Shown in pieces: positions 1-7,186 of a stretch of DNA of 60,884 nucleotides. Under the pieces are notes generated by a model that was given only the letters and a program-made list of their open reading frames with translations, made no database searches and had not been told where the DNA came from. How positions within the stretch are numbered: position 1 is the first letter of the stretch; every line of letters begins with the position of its first letter. The stretch covers positions 51,155-112,038 of the forward strand of contig JALRIN010000003.1 of the NCBI GenBank assembly GCA_023255415.1. The letters run 5' to 3'. Source of the DNA: Cypionkella sp. Its GTDB lineage: Bacteria > Pseudomonadota > Alphaproteobacteria > Rhodobacterales > Rhodobacteraceae. The position numbers were made by a program, and so were the translations under genes.

Positions 1-777
1 TTCGAGCTGGCGGGCAAGCGGTTGGGCGCGGATGTGATGAACATGTCGATGGGCTCCTCCAGTGTCAAAAAGGGCGAGACGCTGATCGACACCGCGATGA
101 CGCTGAATGCGATGCACCCCGATCTGCTGGTGGTGCGGCACGGCGCGTCTGGGGCGGTGAACCTGCTGGCTGAAAAGGTGAACTGTGCGGTGCTGAACGC
201 AGGTGACGGGCGGCATGAACACCCGACGCAGGCCTTGCTGGACGCGCTGACCATCCGCCGCGCCAAGGGCCGGATTCAGCGCCTGACCGTGGCGATTTGC
301 GGCGATATCGCCCACAGCCGTGTGGCGCGCAGCAATCTGATTCTGCTGGGGAAAATGGAAAACCGTTTGCGGTTGATCGCCCCCCCCACCTTGATGCCCG
401 CTGGTGTCGAACATTTCGGATGCGAGCTTTATGACGACATGAAAAAGGGGCTTGAGGGCGCCGATGTGGTGATGATGCTGCGGCTCCAAAAAGAGCGGAT
501 GGACGGCGGCTTTATCCCGTCAGAACGTGAATATTACCACCGCTATGGGCTGGATGCCGAAAAGCTGTCCTTTGCCAAGCCTGATGCCATTGTCATGCAC
601 CCCGGCCCGATGAACCGCGGCGTCGAGATTGACGGCGAGCTAGCCGATGACATCAACCGCAGCGTTATTCAGGATCAGGTGGAAATGGGCGTCGCGGTGC
701 GAATGGCCTGCATGGACCTGCTTGCGCGTAACCTGCGGGCCGAGCGCGGCGCCAAGGCCGTGGGGGCAATGGTGTGA
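1..777 (+). CDS. pyrB: Aspartate carbamoyltransferase catalytic subunit, 5' end missing
   Basis: Condenses carbamoyl phosphate with L-aspartate to N-carbamoyl-aspartate, the committed step of pyrimidine synthesis, in the cytoplasm. The reading frame is open from base 1, so the start lies outside the window; about 60 N-terminal residues are missing by comparison with the usual 300-320. Visible family motifs are the loop SSSVKKGE with its substrate-binding lysine, RHGASGA, the GDGRHEHPTQ motif, GDIAHSRVARSN and the C-terminal HPGPMNRGVEI. The stop overlaps the next gene by four bases (GTGA), and a dihydroorotase-like gene follows, as in pyrB-pyrC' operons. In Pseudomonas such a pair forms one large complex, so the same may hold here (inference). 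Confidence 0.97.
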   Translation, partial: FELAGKRLGADVMNMSMGSSSVKKGETLIDTAMTLNAMHPDLLVVRHGASGAVNLLAEKVNCAVLNAGDGRHEHPTQALLDALTIRRAKGRIQRLTVAICGDIAHSRVARSNLILLGKMENRLRLIAPPTLMPAGVEHFGCELYDDMKKGLEGADVVMMLRLQKERMDGGFIPSEREYYHRYGLDAEKLSFAKPDAIVMHPGPMNRGVEIDGELADDINRSVIQDQVEMGVAVRMACMDLLARNLRAERGAKAVGAMV

Positions 778-1223
778 CCAAGCTGACCGCCGATCAGATG
801 TATGGCGCGCCGGCACCGCTCGAGCCGGGCGAGGTTGTGATTGCGCGCTTTGCGCCTGACCGGCAGCTTTATTGGCGTTTGCACGCCAGGATGGCGGTGA
901 TTGGCGGTGTGCTGGCGGCGCTTGCGCTGATGATCATCGGCAATCCCGATCCTTGGGTTGGGCCGGTCGCAGCCGCGCTTGCGATGGCGATGCGCGGCTA
1001 TTACCTGCGATCCGAGATTTTCGCCGAAGAATGGCGCTTGACCAATTGGCGGCTGCTGGGCCCCGCGGGGCGGATTGCGCCGCTTGCGCGGCTGAAACTG
1101 GCGCGGCCATTCTTGGGGGCGGTGCAGCTTGTCACTCAAAACGGCGACAAGCATCTGATAAAATATCAAGTCAATGCTGCCGCCGTCGTGGCGCAGATCA
1201 TGGCTGCAAAGGAGGCCGCATGA
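774..1223 (+). CDS. Small membrane protein with bacterial PH-like domain
   Basis: This is a 149-residue protein of unknown function. Residues about 36-75 form a hydrophobic hairpin of two membrane segments. After it comes a short beta-rich stretch (EEWRLTNWRLL, then RPFLGAVQLVTQNGDKHLIKY) that resembles the bacterial PH (bPH_2/DUF304-like) pattern of membrane proteins. The GTG start at 774 overlaps the pyrB stop (GTGA), and its own stop overlaps the next ATG, so translation is probably coupled. Co-expression with pyrimidine genes is likely from spacing alone; no direct metabolic role is visible. Confidence 0.75.
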   Translation: MTKLTADQMYGAPAPLEPGEVVIARFAPDRQLYWRLHARMAVIGGVLAALALMIIGNPDPWVGPVAAALAMAMRGYYLRSEIFAEEWRLTNWRLLGPAGRIAPLARLKLARPFLGAVQLVTQNGDKHLIKYQVNAAAVVAQIMAAKEAA

Positions 1224-1342
1224 CCCCCGATCCCGACCGCAAACCGACCAAGGCTGAAATGCGTATGGGCGGCAGGGTCGCCACTGTGGTTTTGGTTTTG
1301 CTGGCGGTGTTCACGCTGGCTTTCGTTTGGATGGCAGGCTGA
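1220..1342 (+). CDS. 40-residue single-pass membrane peptide
   Basis: A short reading frame starts at ATG 1220, overlapping the previous stop by four bases (ATGA). It is preceded by AAGGAGG at about 1209-1215, a near-perfect ribosome binding site. The product has a charged N-terminus (MTPDPDRKPTKAEMRMGGR) and one hydrophobic segment of about 19 residues ending in WMAG. Function is unknown. The good Shine-Dalgarno sequence, the coupled start and its place inside the pyrB-pyrC' operon support a real gene. Confidence 0.65.
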   Translation: MTPDPDRKPTKAEMRMGGRVATVVLVLLAVFTLAFVWMAG

Positions 1343-1406
1343 TGGCTGCTGTCGGTATGACTTCTTTTCTGGCGCTGCCACTGGCGCAGCCGAACCGCGA
1401 GGCAAA

Positions 1407-2672
1407 ATGACCCTGCATCTGACCAATGCCCGCCTGATCAACCCCGAAACCGGCACTGACGCCTTGGGGTCTTTGACCATCGACAACGGGCTGATCGTGG
1501 CGATGAATGATCCTGCCCCCGAGGGCGCTGTCGAGGTGGATTGCGGCGGCCATTGCCTGGCCCCCGGCATCGTCGATATTGGCGTCAAGATCGGCGAGCC
1601 GGGCGAGCGGCATAAGGAAAGCTTTCGGTCGGCGGGCTTGGCGGCGGCGGCGGGCGGCGTCACCACCATCATTGCGCGCCCTGACACCGAGCCCGCGATT
1701 GACACGCCCGAGACGCTTGAATTTGTCACCCGCCGCGCGTCAGAGGCGCGGGTGCGCATTCGCCATATGGCGGCGCTGACCAAGGGGCGCGCCGGCCACG
1801 AGATGACAGAGCTTGGGTTTTTGCTAGATGCGGGGGCCGTGGCCTTTAGCGATGTGTTTCAGGTTTCCTCTGACACCAAGGGCTTAAGCCGAGCGCTGAC
1901 CTATGCGCGGTCATTGGGGGCCTTGGTGATTGGCCATCCGCAGGAACCGGGGCTGTCAAAGGGGGCTTCAGCCACCAGTGGCAAGTTTGCTTCGTTGCGC
2001 GGCATTCCGGCGGTCTCGGCCATGGCCGAGCGTATGGGGCTGGACCGTGACATTGGTTTGGTTGAGATGACCGGCGTGCGCTATCATGCCGATCAGATCA
2101 CCACGGCGCGCAGCCTGCCGGCGCTGGAACGCGCCAAGGCCAATGGCTTTGCGATCACGGCTGGGGTGTCTATTCACCATTTGACGCTGAATGAACTGGA
2201 TCTGGGCGATTACCGCACCTTTTTCAAATTCACCCCGCCACTGCGGTCGGAAGAAGACCGTCTGGCGATGGTACAGGCTGTGGCCGAGGGGCTGATCGAC
2301 ATTATCGGGTCGTTCCACACCCCTGCGGATGAGGAATCCAAGCGCTTGCCGTTTGAAGATGCCGCCTCGGGTGCGGTGGGGCTTGAGACGCTTTTGCCCG
2401 CTGCCCTGCGGCTTTATCATGCCGATCAAATCGACCTGCCAAGTCTGTTTCGGGCGCTGGCGTTGAACCCGGCCAATCTGCTGGGCCTGCCGCAGGGGCG
2501 GCTTGCACTGGGCGCGCCGGCGGATCTTGTGCTGTTTGACCCCTATGCGCCCTATCTTCTGGATCGCAGCAGGCTGCATTCGAAATCGAAAAACACCCCC
2601 TTTGACGGCTGCCGCATGGAGGGTCGGGTGCTGGCGACCTATGTCGGCGGTGCGCAAGTGTATCAAGGATAG
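1407..2672 (+). CDS. pyrC: Dihydroorotase-like protein, probably non-catalytic (PyrC')
   Basis: A 421-residue amidohydrolase-fold protein of dihydroorotase length and order. The usual metal-binding motif DxHxH after strand 1 is replaced by DIGVK (VDIGVKIGEPGE, about residues 56-67). The catalytic aspartate of the usual DHAP motif is a serine (IIGSFHTPADEE). Other landmarks remain: HH in SIHHLTL, FKFTPPLRSEED, and GAVGLETLLPAAL. Loss of both metal histidines and the catalytic aspartate matches the inactive PyrC' proteins that scaffold aspartate carbamoyltransferase in Pseudomonas (known for that family). I infer a structural role with PyrB here, and an active dihydroorotase elsewhere in the genome. 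It lies 64 bases after the 40-residue peptide gene and is followed closely by plsY. Confidence 0.9.
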   Translation: MTLHLTNARLINPETGTDALGSLTIDNGLIVAMNDPAPEGAVEVDCGGHCLAPGIVDIGVKIGEPGERHKESFRSAGLAAAAGGVTTIIARPDTEPAIDTPETLEFVTRRASEARVRIRHMAALTKGRAGHEMTELGFLLDAGAVAFSDVFQVSSDTKGLSRALTYARSLGALVIGHPQEPGLSKGASATSGKFASLRGIPAVSAMAERMGLDRDIGLVEMTGVRYHADQITTARSLPALERAKANGFAITAGVSIHHLTLNELDLGDYRTFFKFTPPLRSEEDRLAMVQAVAEGLIDIIGSFHTPADEESKRLPFEDAASGAVGLETLLPAALRLYHADQIDLPSLFRALALNPANLLGLPQGRLALGAPADLVLFDPYAPYLLDRSRLHSKSKNTPFDGCRMEGRVLATYVGGAQVYQG

Positions 2673-2675
2673 ATC

Positions 2676-3287
2676 ATGCCCGAGATTGTTACCTCACCGT
2701 TGCTGTTGGCTGTTGTTGCGCTGCTGTCTTACCTGCTGGGATCGGTGCCCTTTGGGCTGGTGATCACCCGGCTGCTGGGCCTGGGGGATTTGCGCGCGAT
2801 TGGGTCGGGCAATATTGGCGCGACCAATGTACTGCGCACCGGCAACAAAGCGGCGGCCTTGGCGACTTTGGTTTTGGATGCGGCTAAGGGCGGCATTGCG
2901 GTGATGATCGCACGGGCGGCTGTGGGGGCGGATGCGGCGCAACTGGCTGGGCTTTGCGCCTTTTTAGGGCATCTGTTTCCGCTGTGGTTGGGCTTTAAGG
3001 GCGGCAAAGGTGTGGCGACGTTTTTGGGCACGCTGCTGGCGCTGGCCTGGCCGGTGGGGCTTGCCTGTTGTGCGGTTTGGGCGGTGACGGCGGCGATCAG
3101 CCGGATTTCATCGCTTTCGGCCTTGGTCTCTGCGGCCAGTGCGGTGATGTGGCTGGTGGTCTTTGGTCAGGGCCGGATGGTGGTGCTGGTTTTCGTGCTG
3201 ACGCTGCTGGTCTATCTGCGGCATTGGCCGAATTTGCAGCGGCTGAAGGCCGGCACCGAGCCCAAAATTGGCGCGAAAAACCCCTGA
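2676..3287 (+). CDS. plsY: Acyl-phosphate glycerol-3-phosphate acyltransferase PlsY
   Basis: Transfers an acyl group from acyl-phosphate to glycerol-3-phosphate, giving lysophosphatidic acid, the first step of phospholipid synthesis, in the inner membrane. The 203 residues hold about five membrane segments and all three PlsY motifs: GSVPFG (residues 22-27), IGSGNIGATNVLR (phosphate-binding loop), and LGHLFPLWLGFKGGKGVAT. Length is typical. It begins three bases after the pyrC' stop and is the last gene of the plus-strand operon. It converges with gshA; the dispersed 3' element R1 lies between them in gshA orientation. Confidence 0.96.
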   Translation: MPEIVTSPLLLAVVALLSYLLGSVPFGLVITRLLGLGDLRAIGSGNIGATNVLRTGNKAAALATLVLDAAKGGIAVMIARAAVGADAAQLAGLCAFLGHLFPLWLGFKGGKGVATFLGTLLALAWPVGLACCAVWAVTAAISRISSLSALVSAASAVMWLVVFGQGRMVVLVFVLTLLVYLRHWPNLQRLKAGTEPKIGAKNP

Positions 3288-3314
3288 AGCAGTGATGTGG
3301 CCCCGCCTGAGCAG

Positions 3315-3348
3315 CCTCCGGCGGGGATATTTAGGCCAAGATGAAAGC
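3315..3348 (-). repeat. Dispersed 3' element, copy R1
   Basis: Read on the minus strand it gives GCTTTCATCTTGGCCTAAAT followed by ATCCCCGCCGGAGG. It lies five bases after the gshA stop, in gshA orientation. See the finding on the nine-copy family. Confidence 0.85.
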
Positions 3349-3353
3349 AGCGG

Positions 3354-4700
3354 TTAGAGGCTTGCGGCCTCGTAGATCGGGGTGAGGCTGGCGCCCCAGG
3401 TGCCGTGATAGGCGCGCAGCCACGTGTCGGCTTGGGTGGTGCCCGATTTCAGGCCATGCACGAGCGGTTTGAGGTAGATCTCTTCGCCCAAGCCCCTTGC
3501 GGCAAGGCCTGCTTGCGACAAAGCCACCGCCGCACGCGCGAGATCGAGCAGTTTGACGCCATTGGCCTCGCCCTGAAGCGCTTTTTCGGAGGCTGCGATG
3601 CGCAGGCCCTCGCGGGTCTCGGCATCGAAGCCTTTGACCAGATCCCAAGCGGCATCCAGCGCAGTTTGGTCATACATCAGGCCAACCCAAAAGGCCGAAA
3701 GCGCGTTGATATGGGCTTGATCGCCACAATCTGCGCCGCGCATTTCGATGTATTTCTTGACGCGGGCTTCGGGGAAGACCGTGGTCATGTGATCGGCCCA
3801 ATCGGAAAGCGTGGGCTTTTCACCCGGCAGGGCGGGCAGGTTGCCGGCTAAAAAATCGCGGAAGGATTGGCCGAGTGCGTTGATATAGGCGCCGTCGCGA
3901 TAGACGAAATACATCGGCACATCCAAGACCCAATCGACATAGCGCTGAAAGCCCATGCCGTCTTCAAAGGCCCAAGGCAGCATGCCGGTGCGGCTGTCAT
4001 CCAACCCGCGCCAGATCCGCGAGCGCCAGGATTTATGGCCGTTGAGCCCACCGTCAAAGAACGGGCTGCTGGCGAAAAGCGCGGTGGCCACCGGTTGCAG
4101 CGCCAGGGCCACGCGCAGTTTCTTGACCATGTCGGATTCTGACGCGAAATCGAGGTTCACTTGCACCGTCGAGGTGCGATACATCATCTGGGTGCCATGG
4201 GTGCCAACGCTGCCCATGTAATTTGTCATCAGACGGTAGCGCCCCTTTGGCATCACCGGCATGGTGTCGTGGCTCCAGTCGGGCGCGGCGCCGATGCCCA
4301 TGAATTTGATGCCCAAGGGTGCTGCGATGGCGCGCACCTCGTCAAGGTGGTTTTGCAGCTCGGCCGCGATCTCGTGTAGGGTGGCCAAGGGCGCGCCGGA
4401 AAGTTCGAACTGACCGCCCGGTTCCAGCGAGACATTGGCGCCATTGCGGGTCAGGCCGATGATATTGCCGGCCTCGCGCACAGGCATCCAGCCAAAGCGG
4501 GCTTCCAGCCCTGCAAAGATCGCCGAGATCGAGCGTTCGCCCGCATAGGGCAGCGGCGCGTGGCTGTCGGTCAGCCAGCCGAATTTCTCGTGTTCCGAAC
4601 CGATGCGCCACTCGGTTTTGGGTTTGCAGCCCGAGGCCATGTATTCGGCCAGTTGCGAGAAGTCTTCGATCGGGCCGCCGCCGGACTGTGGAATCGACAT
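3354..4700 (-). CDS. gshA: Glutamate-cysteine ligase (alphaproteobacterial/plant type)
   Basis: Joins L-glutamate and L-cysteine with ATP to form gamma-glutamylcysteine, the first step of glutathione synthesis. At 448 residues it fits the plant/alphaproteobacterial class rather than the enterobacterial one. Visible motifs include WRIGSEHEKFGW near the N-terminus, SLEPGGQFELSGAP, HGTQMMYRTSTVQVNLDF and EMRGADCGD. I chose ATG 4700 (MSIPQSGGGPIEDF) rather than an ATG 57 bases upstream because homology begins there and AAGGGG lies before it. Its 3' end converges with plsY. Confidence 0.95.
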   Translation of the reverse strand: MSIPQSGGGPIEDFSQLAEYMASGCKPKTEWRIGSEHEKFGWLTDSHAPLPYAGERSISAIFAGLEARFGWMPVREAGNIIGLTRNGANVSLEPGGQFELSGAPLATLHEIAAELQNHLDEVRAIAAPLGIKFMGIGAAPDWSHDTMPVMPKGRYRLMTNYMGSVGTHGTQMMYRTSTVQVNLDFASESDMVKKLRVALALQPVATALFASSPFFDGGLNGHKSWRSRIWRGLDDSRTGMLPWAFEDGMGFQRYVDWVLDVPMYFVYRDGAYINALGQSFRDFLAGNLPALPGEKPTLSDWADHMTTVFPEARVKKYIEMRGADCGDQAHINALSAFWVGLMYDQTALDAAWDLVKGFDAETREGLRIAASEKALQGEANGVKLLDLARAAVALSQAGLAARGLGEEIYLKPLVHGLKSGTTQADTWLRAYHGTWGASLTPIYEAASL

Positions 4701-4810
4701 GGGCGCACCCCTTGGTTCGTGTTTCAAGCCGATTAGGTGTCGTCGAAAGCCGGGCAAGTCAAGGGCAAGTCGTGAAACTGAACGCCGGCGGCTGGAAATA
4801 ATCGGCGCGG

Positions 4811-5368
4811 TTAGGCACCTGTGACCACGCCGCTGCCACGCCTGCGCCAGACCAGCGTCATTTCGGGGATGTCCCCACGGATCGGCAGGCTGCTGGCGGG
4901 GGCTGGGGCAGAGTTCAGGGCTGCGACCAAAGCAGCGGTGTCGATTTCGGGCAGGCTGGCGAAGGCGTCAAACAGACGGTCTGCGCCTTCGGCATCGACG
5001 GGGATCAAGAGGGCTTGGCCATCCAGTTGCTTAAGCCGCCAGACCCTGCGTCCGTGTAAGCTGAGCAGGCGGATTTCTTGCAGATCGGCGATCGAGACAT
5101 AGCCGCCGCCCTGTGGTCCCAGATAGCCCAGCTGTGCCTCGTCAACCTCGACCACTCCCGGGGCGGCAATGGTTTGGGCAAAGCGCATGCGGCGATAGGC
5201 CAAGATCGCCCAAGCCAGCCCCAGCGCGCCAATGCCGCCGCCCAAAGGGGTAAGCAGATAGCCGCCTTGGCCGATCAGCCAAAGGCCAAAGCCAAGGATC
5301 GCGGCCCCCATGATCACTTCGCGGGCGCGCAAGGCAAGGGCGGTGACTTCGGGGCGGATCAGCGGCAT
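4811..5368 (-). CDS. Conserved membrane protein of unknown function
   Basis: The product has 185 residues with two adjacent membrane segments at about residues 15-60 (the second begins LTPLGGGIGALGLAWAILAY). A soluble beta-rich part follows, with repeated short strands (VVEVDEAQLGYLGPQGGGYV, IRLLSLHGRRVWRL) that resembles bacterial PH-like domains. ATG 5368 is preferred over upstream starts that would extend into rsmE. It lies 25 bases after the rsmE stop, so the two are probably co-transcribed. I do not recognise a named family with certainty. Confidence 0.75.
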   Translation of the reverse strand: MPLIRPEVTALALRAREVIMGAAILGFGLWLIGQGGYLLTPLGGGIGALGLAWAILAYRRMRFAQTIAAPGVVEVDEAQLGYLGPQGGGYVSIADLQEIRLLSLHGRRVWRLKQLDGQALLIPVDAEGADRLFDAFASLPEIDTAALVAALNSAPAPASSLPIRGDIPEMTLVWRRRGSGVVTGA

Positions 5369-5393
5369 GGTGGCCTTTGGGTGCAAATAACCT

Positions 5394-6119
5394 TCATGCC
5401 CAATCGCCAAGGGCTGCTTGCCATAGGGTGAGGGCGGCGACTGCGGCGGTGTCGGCGCGCAGGATGCGGGGGCCAAGGGCGATGGGGTGGACCATGGGCA
5501 GGCCGCGCAGGCGGGTTTTTTCGTCCGCCGAAAAGCCGCCTTCGGGGCCGATCAGGATCGCCCAAGGCGCGCCGCGATTGCTGGGCAGGGCGGGGGCTTG
5601 GCCGACCAGACTTTCGTCGCACCACATCAGGTGGCGCTCGGCGGGCCAGGTGGCCAGCAGTTTGTCAAGGCTGGTGATCTCGGCCACCTGCGGCACGAAG
5701 GTGGCACCGCATTGCTCGGCGGCCTCCATCGCATGGGCTTGCAGCCGGTCTTGGCGGATGCGGTCGGCGTTGGTGTGGCGGGTTTGCACCGGCATGATGC
5801 GGGCGGCCCCCAGCTCGGCGGCTTTCTCGACGATGAAATCGGTGCGGGCCTTTTTGATCGGCGCGAAGATCAGCCACAGATCGGGCGGCAGGCGCAAGGC
5901 TGCGGTCTGCACTTCGCACAACAGGATGCCGCCGCGCTTGCCTGCCTCGGCCACGGTTGCGCGCCATTCGCCATCGCGGCCATTGAACAGCGCCACCAAG
6001 CCGCCGCGCGCCAAGCGCATGACGTTGAAAAGGTAGTTGGCCTGTTCCGCCGACAAAGCCACGGCTTGCCCCGTGCCCAAGGGCTGGTCTACATAAAGTC
6101 TGATCTTTGCTTCTGTCAT
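5394..6119 (-). CDS. rsmE: 16S rRNA m3U1498 methyltransferase RsmE
   Basis: SPOUT-fold methyltransferase that methylates N3 of U1498 in 16S rRNA in assembled 30S subunits, using S-adenosylmethionine. The 241 residues show the N-terminal PUA-like part (LSAEQANYLFNVMRLARGG, LFNGRDGEW) and the C-terminal knot motifs ILIGPEGGFSADE and LGPRILRADTAAVAAL, which build the cofactor site. Length is typical. The start at 6119 is 11 bases from the divergent ubiA start, so both ribosome binding sites share the same short gap. Confidence 0.95.
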   Translation of the reverse strand: MTEAKIRLYVDQPLGTGQAVALSAEQANYLFNVMRLARGGLVALFNGRDGEWRATVAEAGKRGGILLCEVQTAALRLPPDLWLIFAPIKKARTDFIVEKAAELGAARIMPVQTRHTNADRIRQDRLQAHAMEAAEQCGATFVPQVAEITSLDKLLATWPAERHLMWCDESLVGQAPALPSNRGAPWAILIGPEGGFSADEKTRLRGLPMVHPIALGPRILRADTAAVAALTLWQAALGDWA

Positions 6120-6130
6120 GGTGGGAACCT

Positions 6131-7093
6131 ATGTCCGAGACGCGCGAAATGCCAGAGGCCAAAACGGTTGCCGATGCGCCTGCGGGCAATTGGGTGGACC
6201 GCTGGGCTCCGGCGGCCACAAGGCCCTATTTGCGGCTGTCGCGGGCAGACCGCCCGATTGGCACTTGGCTGCTGCTGATCCCCTGTCTGTGGGGGATTAC
6301 GCTGGCCGCGATGCTGGATGGCTTTCGGCTGTGGGATCTGTGGTTGGTGGTGTCTTGTGGGCTGGGAGCCTTTGTGATGCGTGGCGCGGGCTGCACCTGG
6401 AATGACATCACCGACCGCGAAATTGATGCAGCCGTGGCGCGCACCAAAAGCCGCCCGCTGCCCTCGGGGCAGGTGACAGTTAAGGCAGCGCTAGTCTGGA
6501 TGGTGGTTCAGGCGCTAATCGGAGCCTGTATTTTGTTCAGCTATAACTGGTTGGCGGTGGCGCTGGGTGTGGGGTCTTTGGCGCTGGTGGCGATCTATCC
6601 CTTTGCCAAGCGGTTCACTTGGTGGCCGCAGGTGTTCTTGGGGTTGGCGTTTAACTGGGGGGCATTGCTGGCCTTTGCCGCCCATGCAGGCGTGGTGACA
6701 CTGCCCGCACTGCTGCTTTACGCCGCGGGCATTGCCTGGACGCTGTTTTACGACACGATCTACGCGCATCAAGATAAGGAAGACGATGCGCTGATCGGGG
6801 TAAAATCCACCGCGCGGCTGTTTGGCGCAAAGACGCTGCTTTGGTTGCAGGGCTTTATGATTGCAGCGGTGTCGTTGCTGGCGCTTGCAGTGATTGCCCT
6901 GCCCTTGGGGCCAGAGCGCCTGCTGGCTCTGTCGGTCGCGCTGATCGGGGTTTGGGGGTTTGGGTTGCACATGTGGTGGCAATTGCGCCGGCTGGATATT
7001 GATCGCCCCGAGGTCTGCATGCTGCTGTTTCGCTCGAACCGCGACGCGGGGCTGATTGCTGCGCTGTTTCTTGCCGTTGCAGCTTTCCTTTGA
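6131..7093 (+). CDS. ubiA: 4-hydroxybenzoate polyprenyltransferase
   Basis: Attaches the polyprenyl tail to 4-hydroxybenzoate in the inner membrane, the first membrane step of ubiquinone synthesis. At 320 residues it has about eight membrane segments and both aspartate-rich motifs: NDITDREIDAAVARTKSRPL in the first loop and YDTIYAHQDKEDD in the second, which bind the magnesium-diphosphate. ATG 6131 (MSETREMPEAK) is chosen because an earlier ATG at 6107 would overlap the rsmE start. Function as UbiA is firm from these motifs; the exact tail length cannot be read. Confidence 0.95.
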   Translation: MSETREMPEAKTVADAPAGNWVDRWAPAATRPYLRLSRADRPIGTWLLLIPCLWGITLAAMLDGFRLWDLWLVVSCGLGAFVMRGAGCTWNDITDREIDAAVARTKSRPLPSGQVTVKAALVWMVVQALIGACILFSYNWLAVALGVGSLALVAIYPFAKRFTWWPQVFLGLAFNWGALLAFAAHAGVVTLPALLLYAAGIAWTLFYDTIYAHQDKEDDALIGVKSTARLFGAKTLLWLQGFMIAAVSLLALAVIALPLGPERLLALSVALIGVWGFGLHMWWQLRRLDIDRPEVCMLLFRSNRDAGLIAALFLAVAAFL

Positions 7094-7186
7094 TTGATCC
7101 CTTGCGCGCGGGCCTTTATGGCTTGCCAAGGGGGTGCCAGACGCGGGCCTTTCCCAAGTTGACGTTAGGCATTTAAACCGAGAAAT

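Noticed and set aside
1407..2672. Calling this gene an active dihydroorotase
   Set aside because: The two metal histidines and the catalytic aspartate are missing, so only a non-catalytic role is supported.
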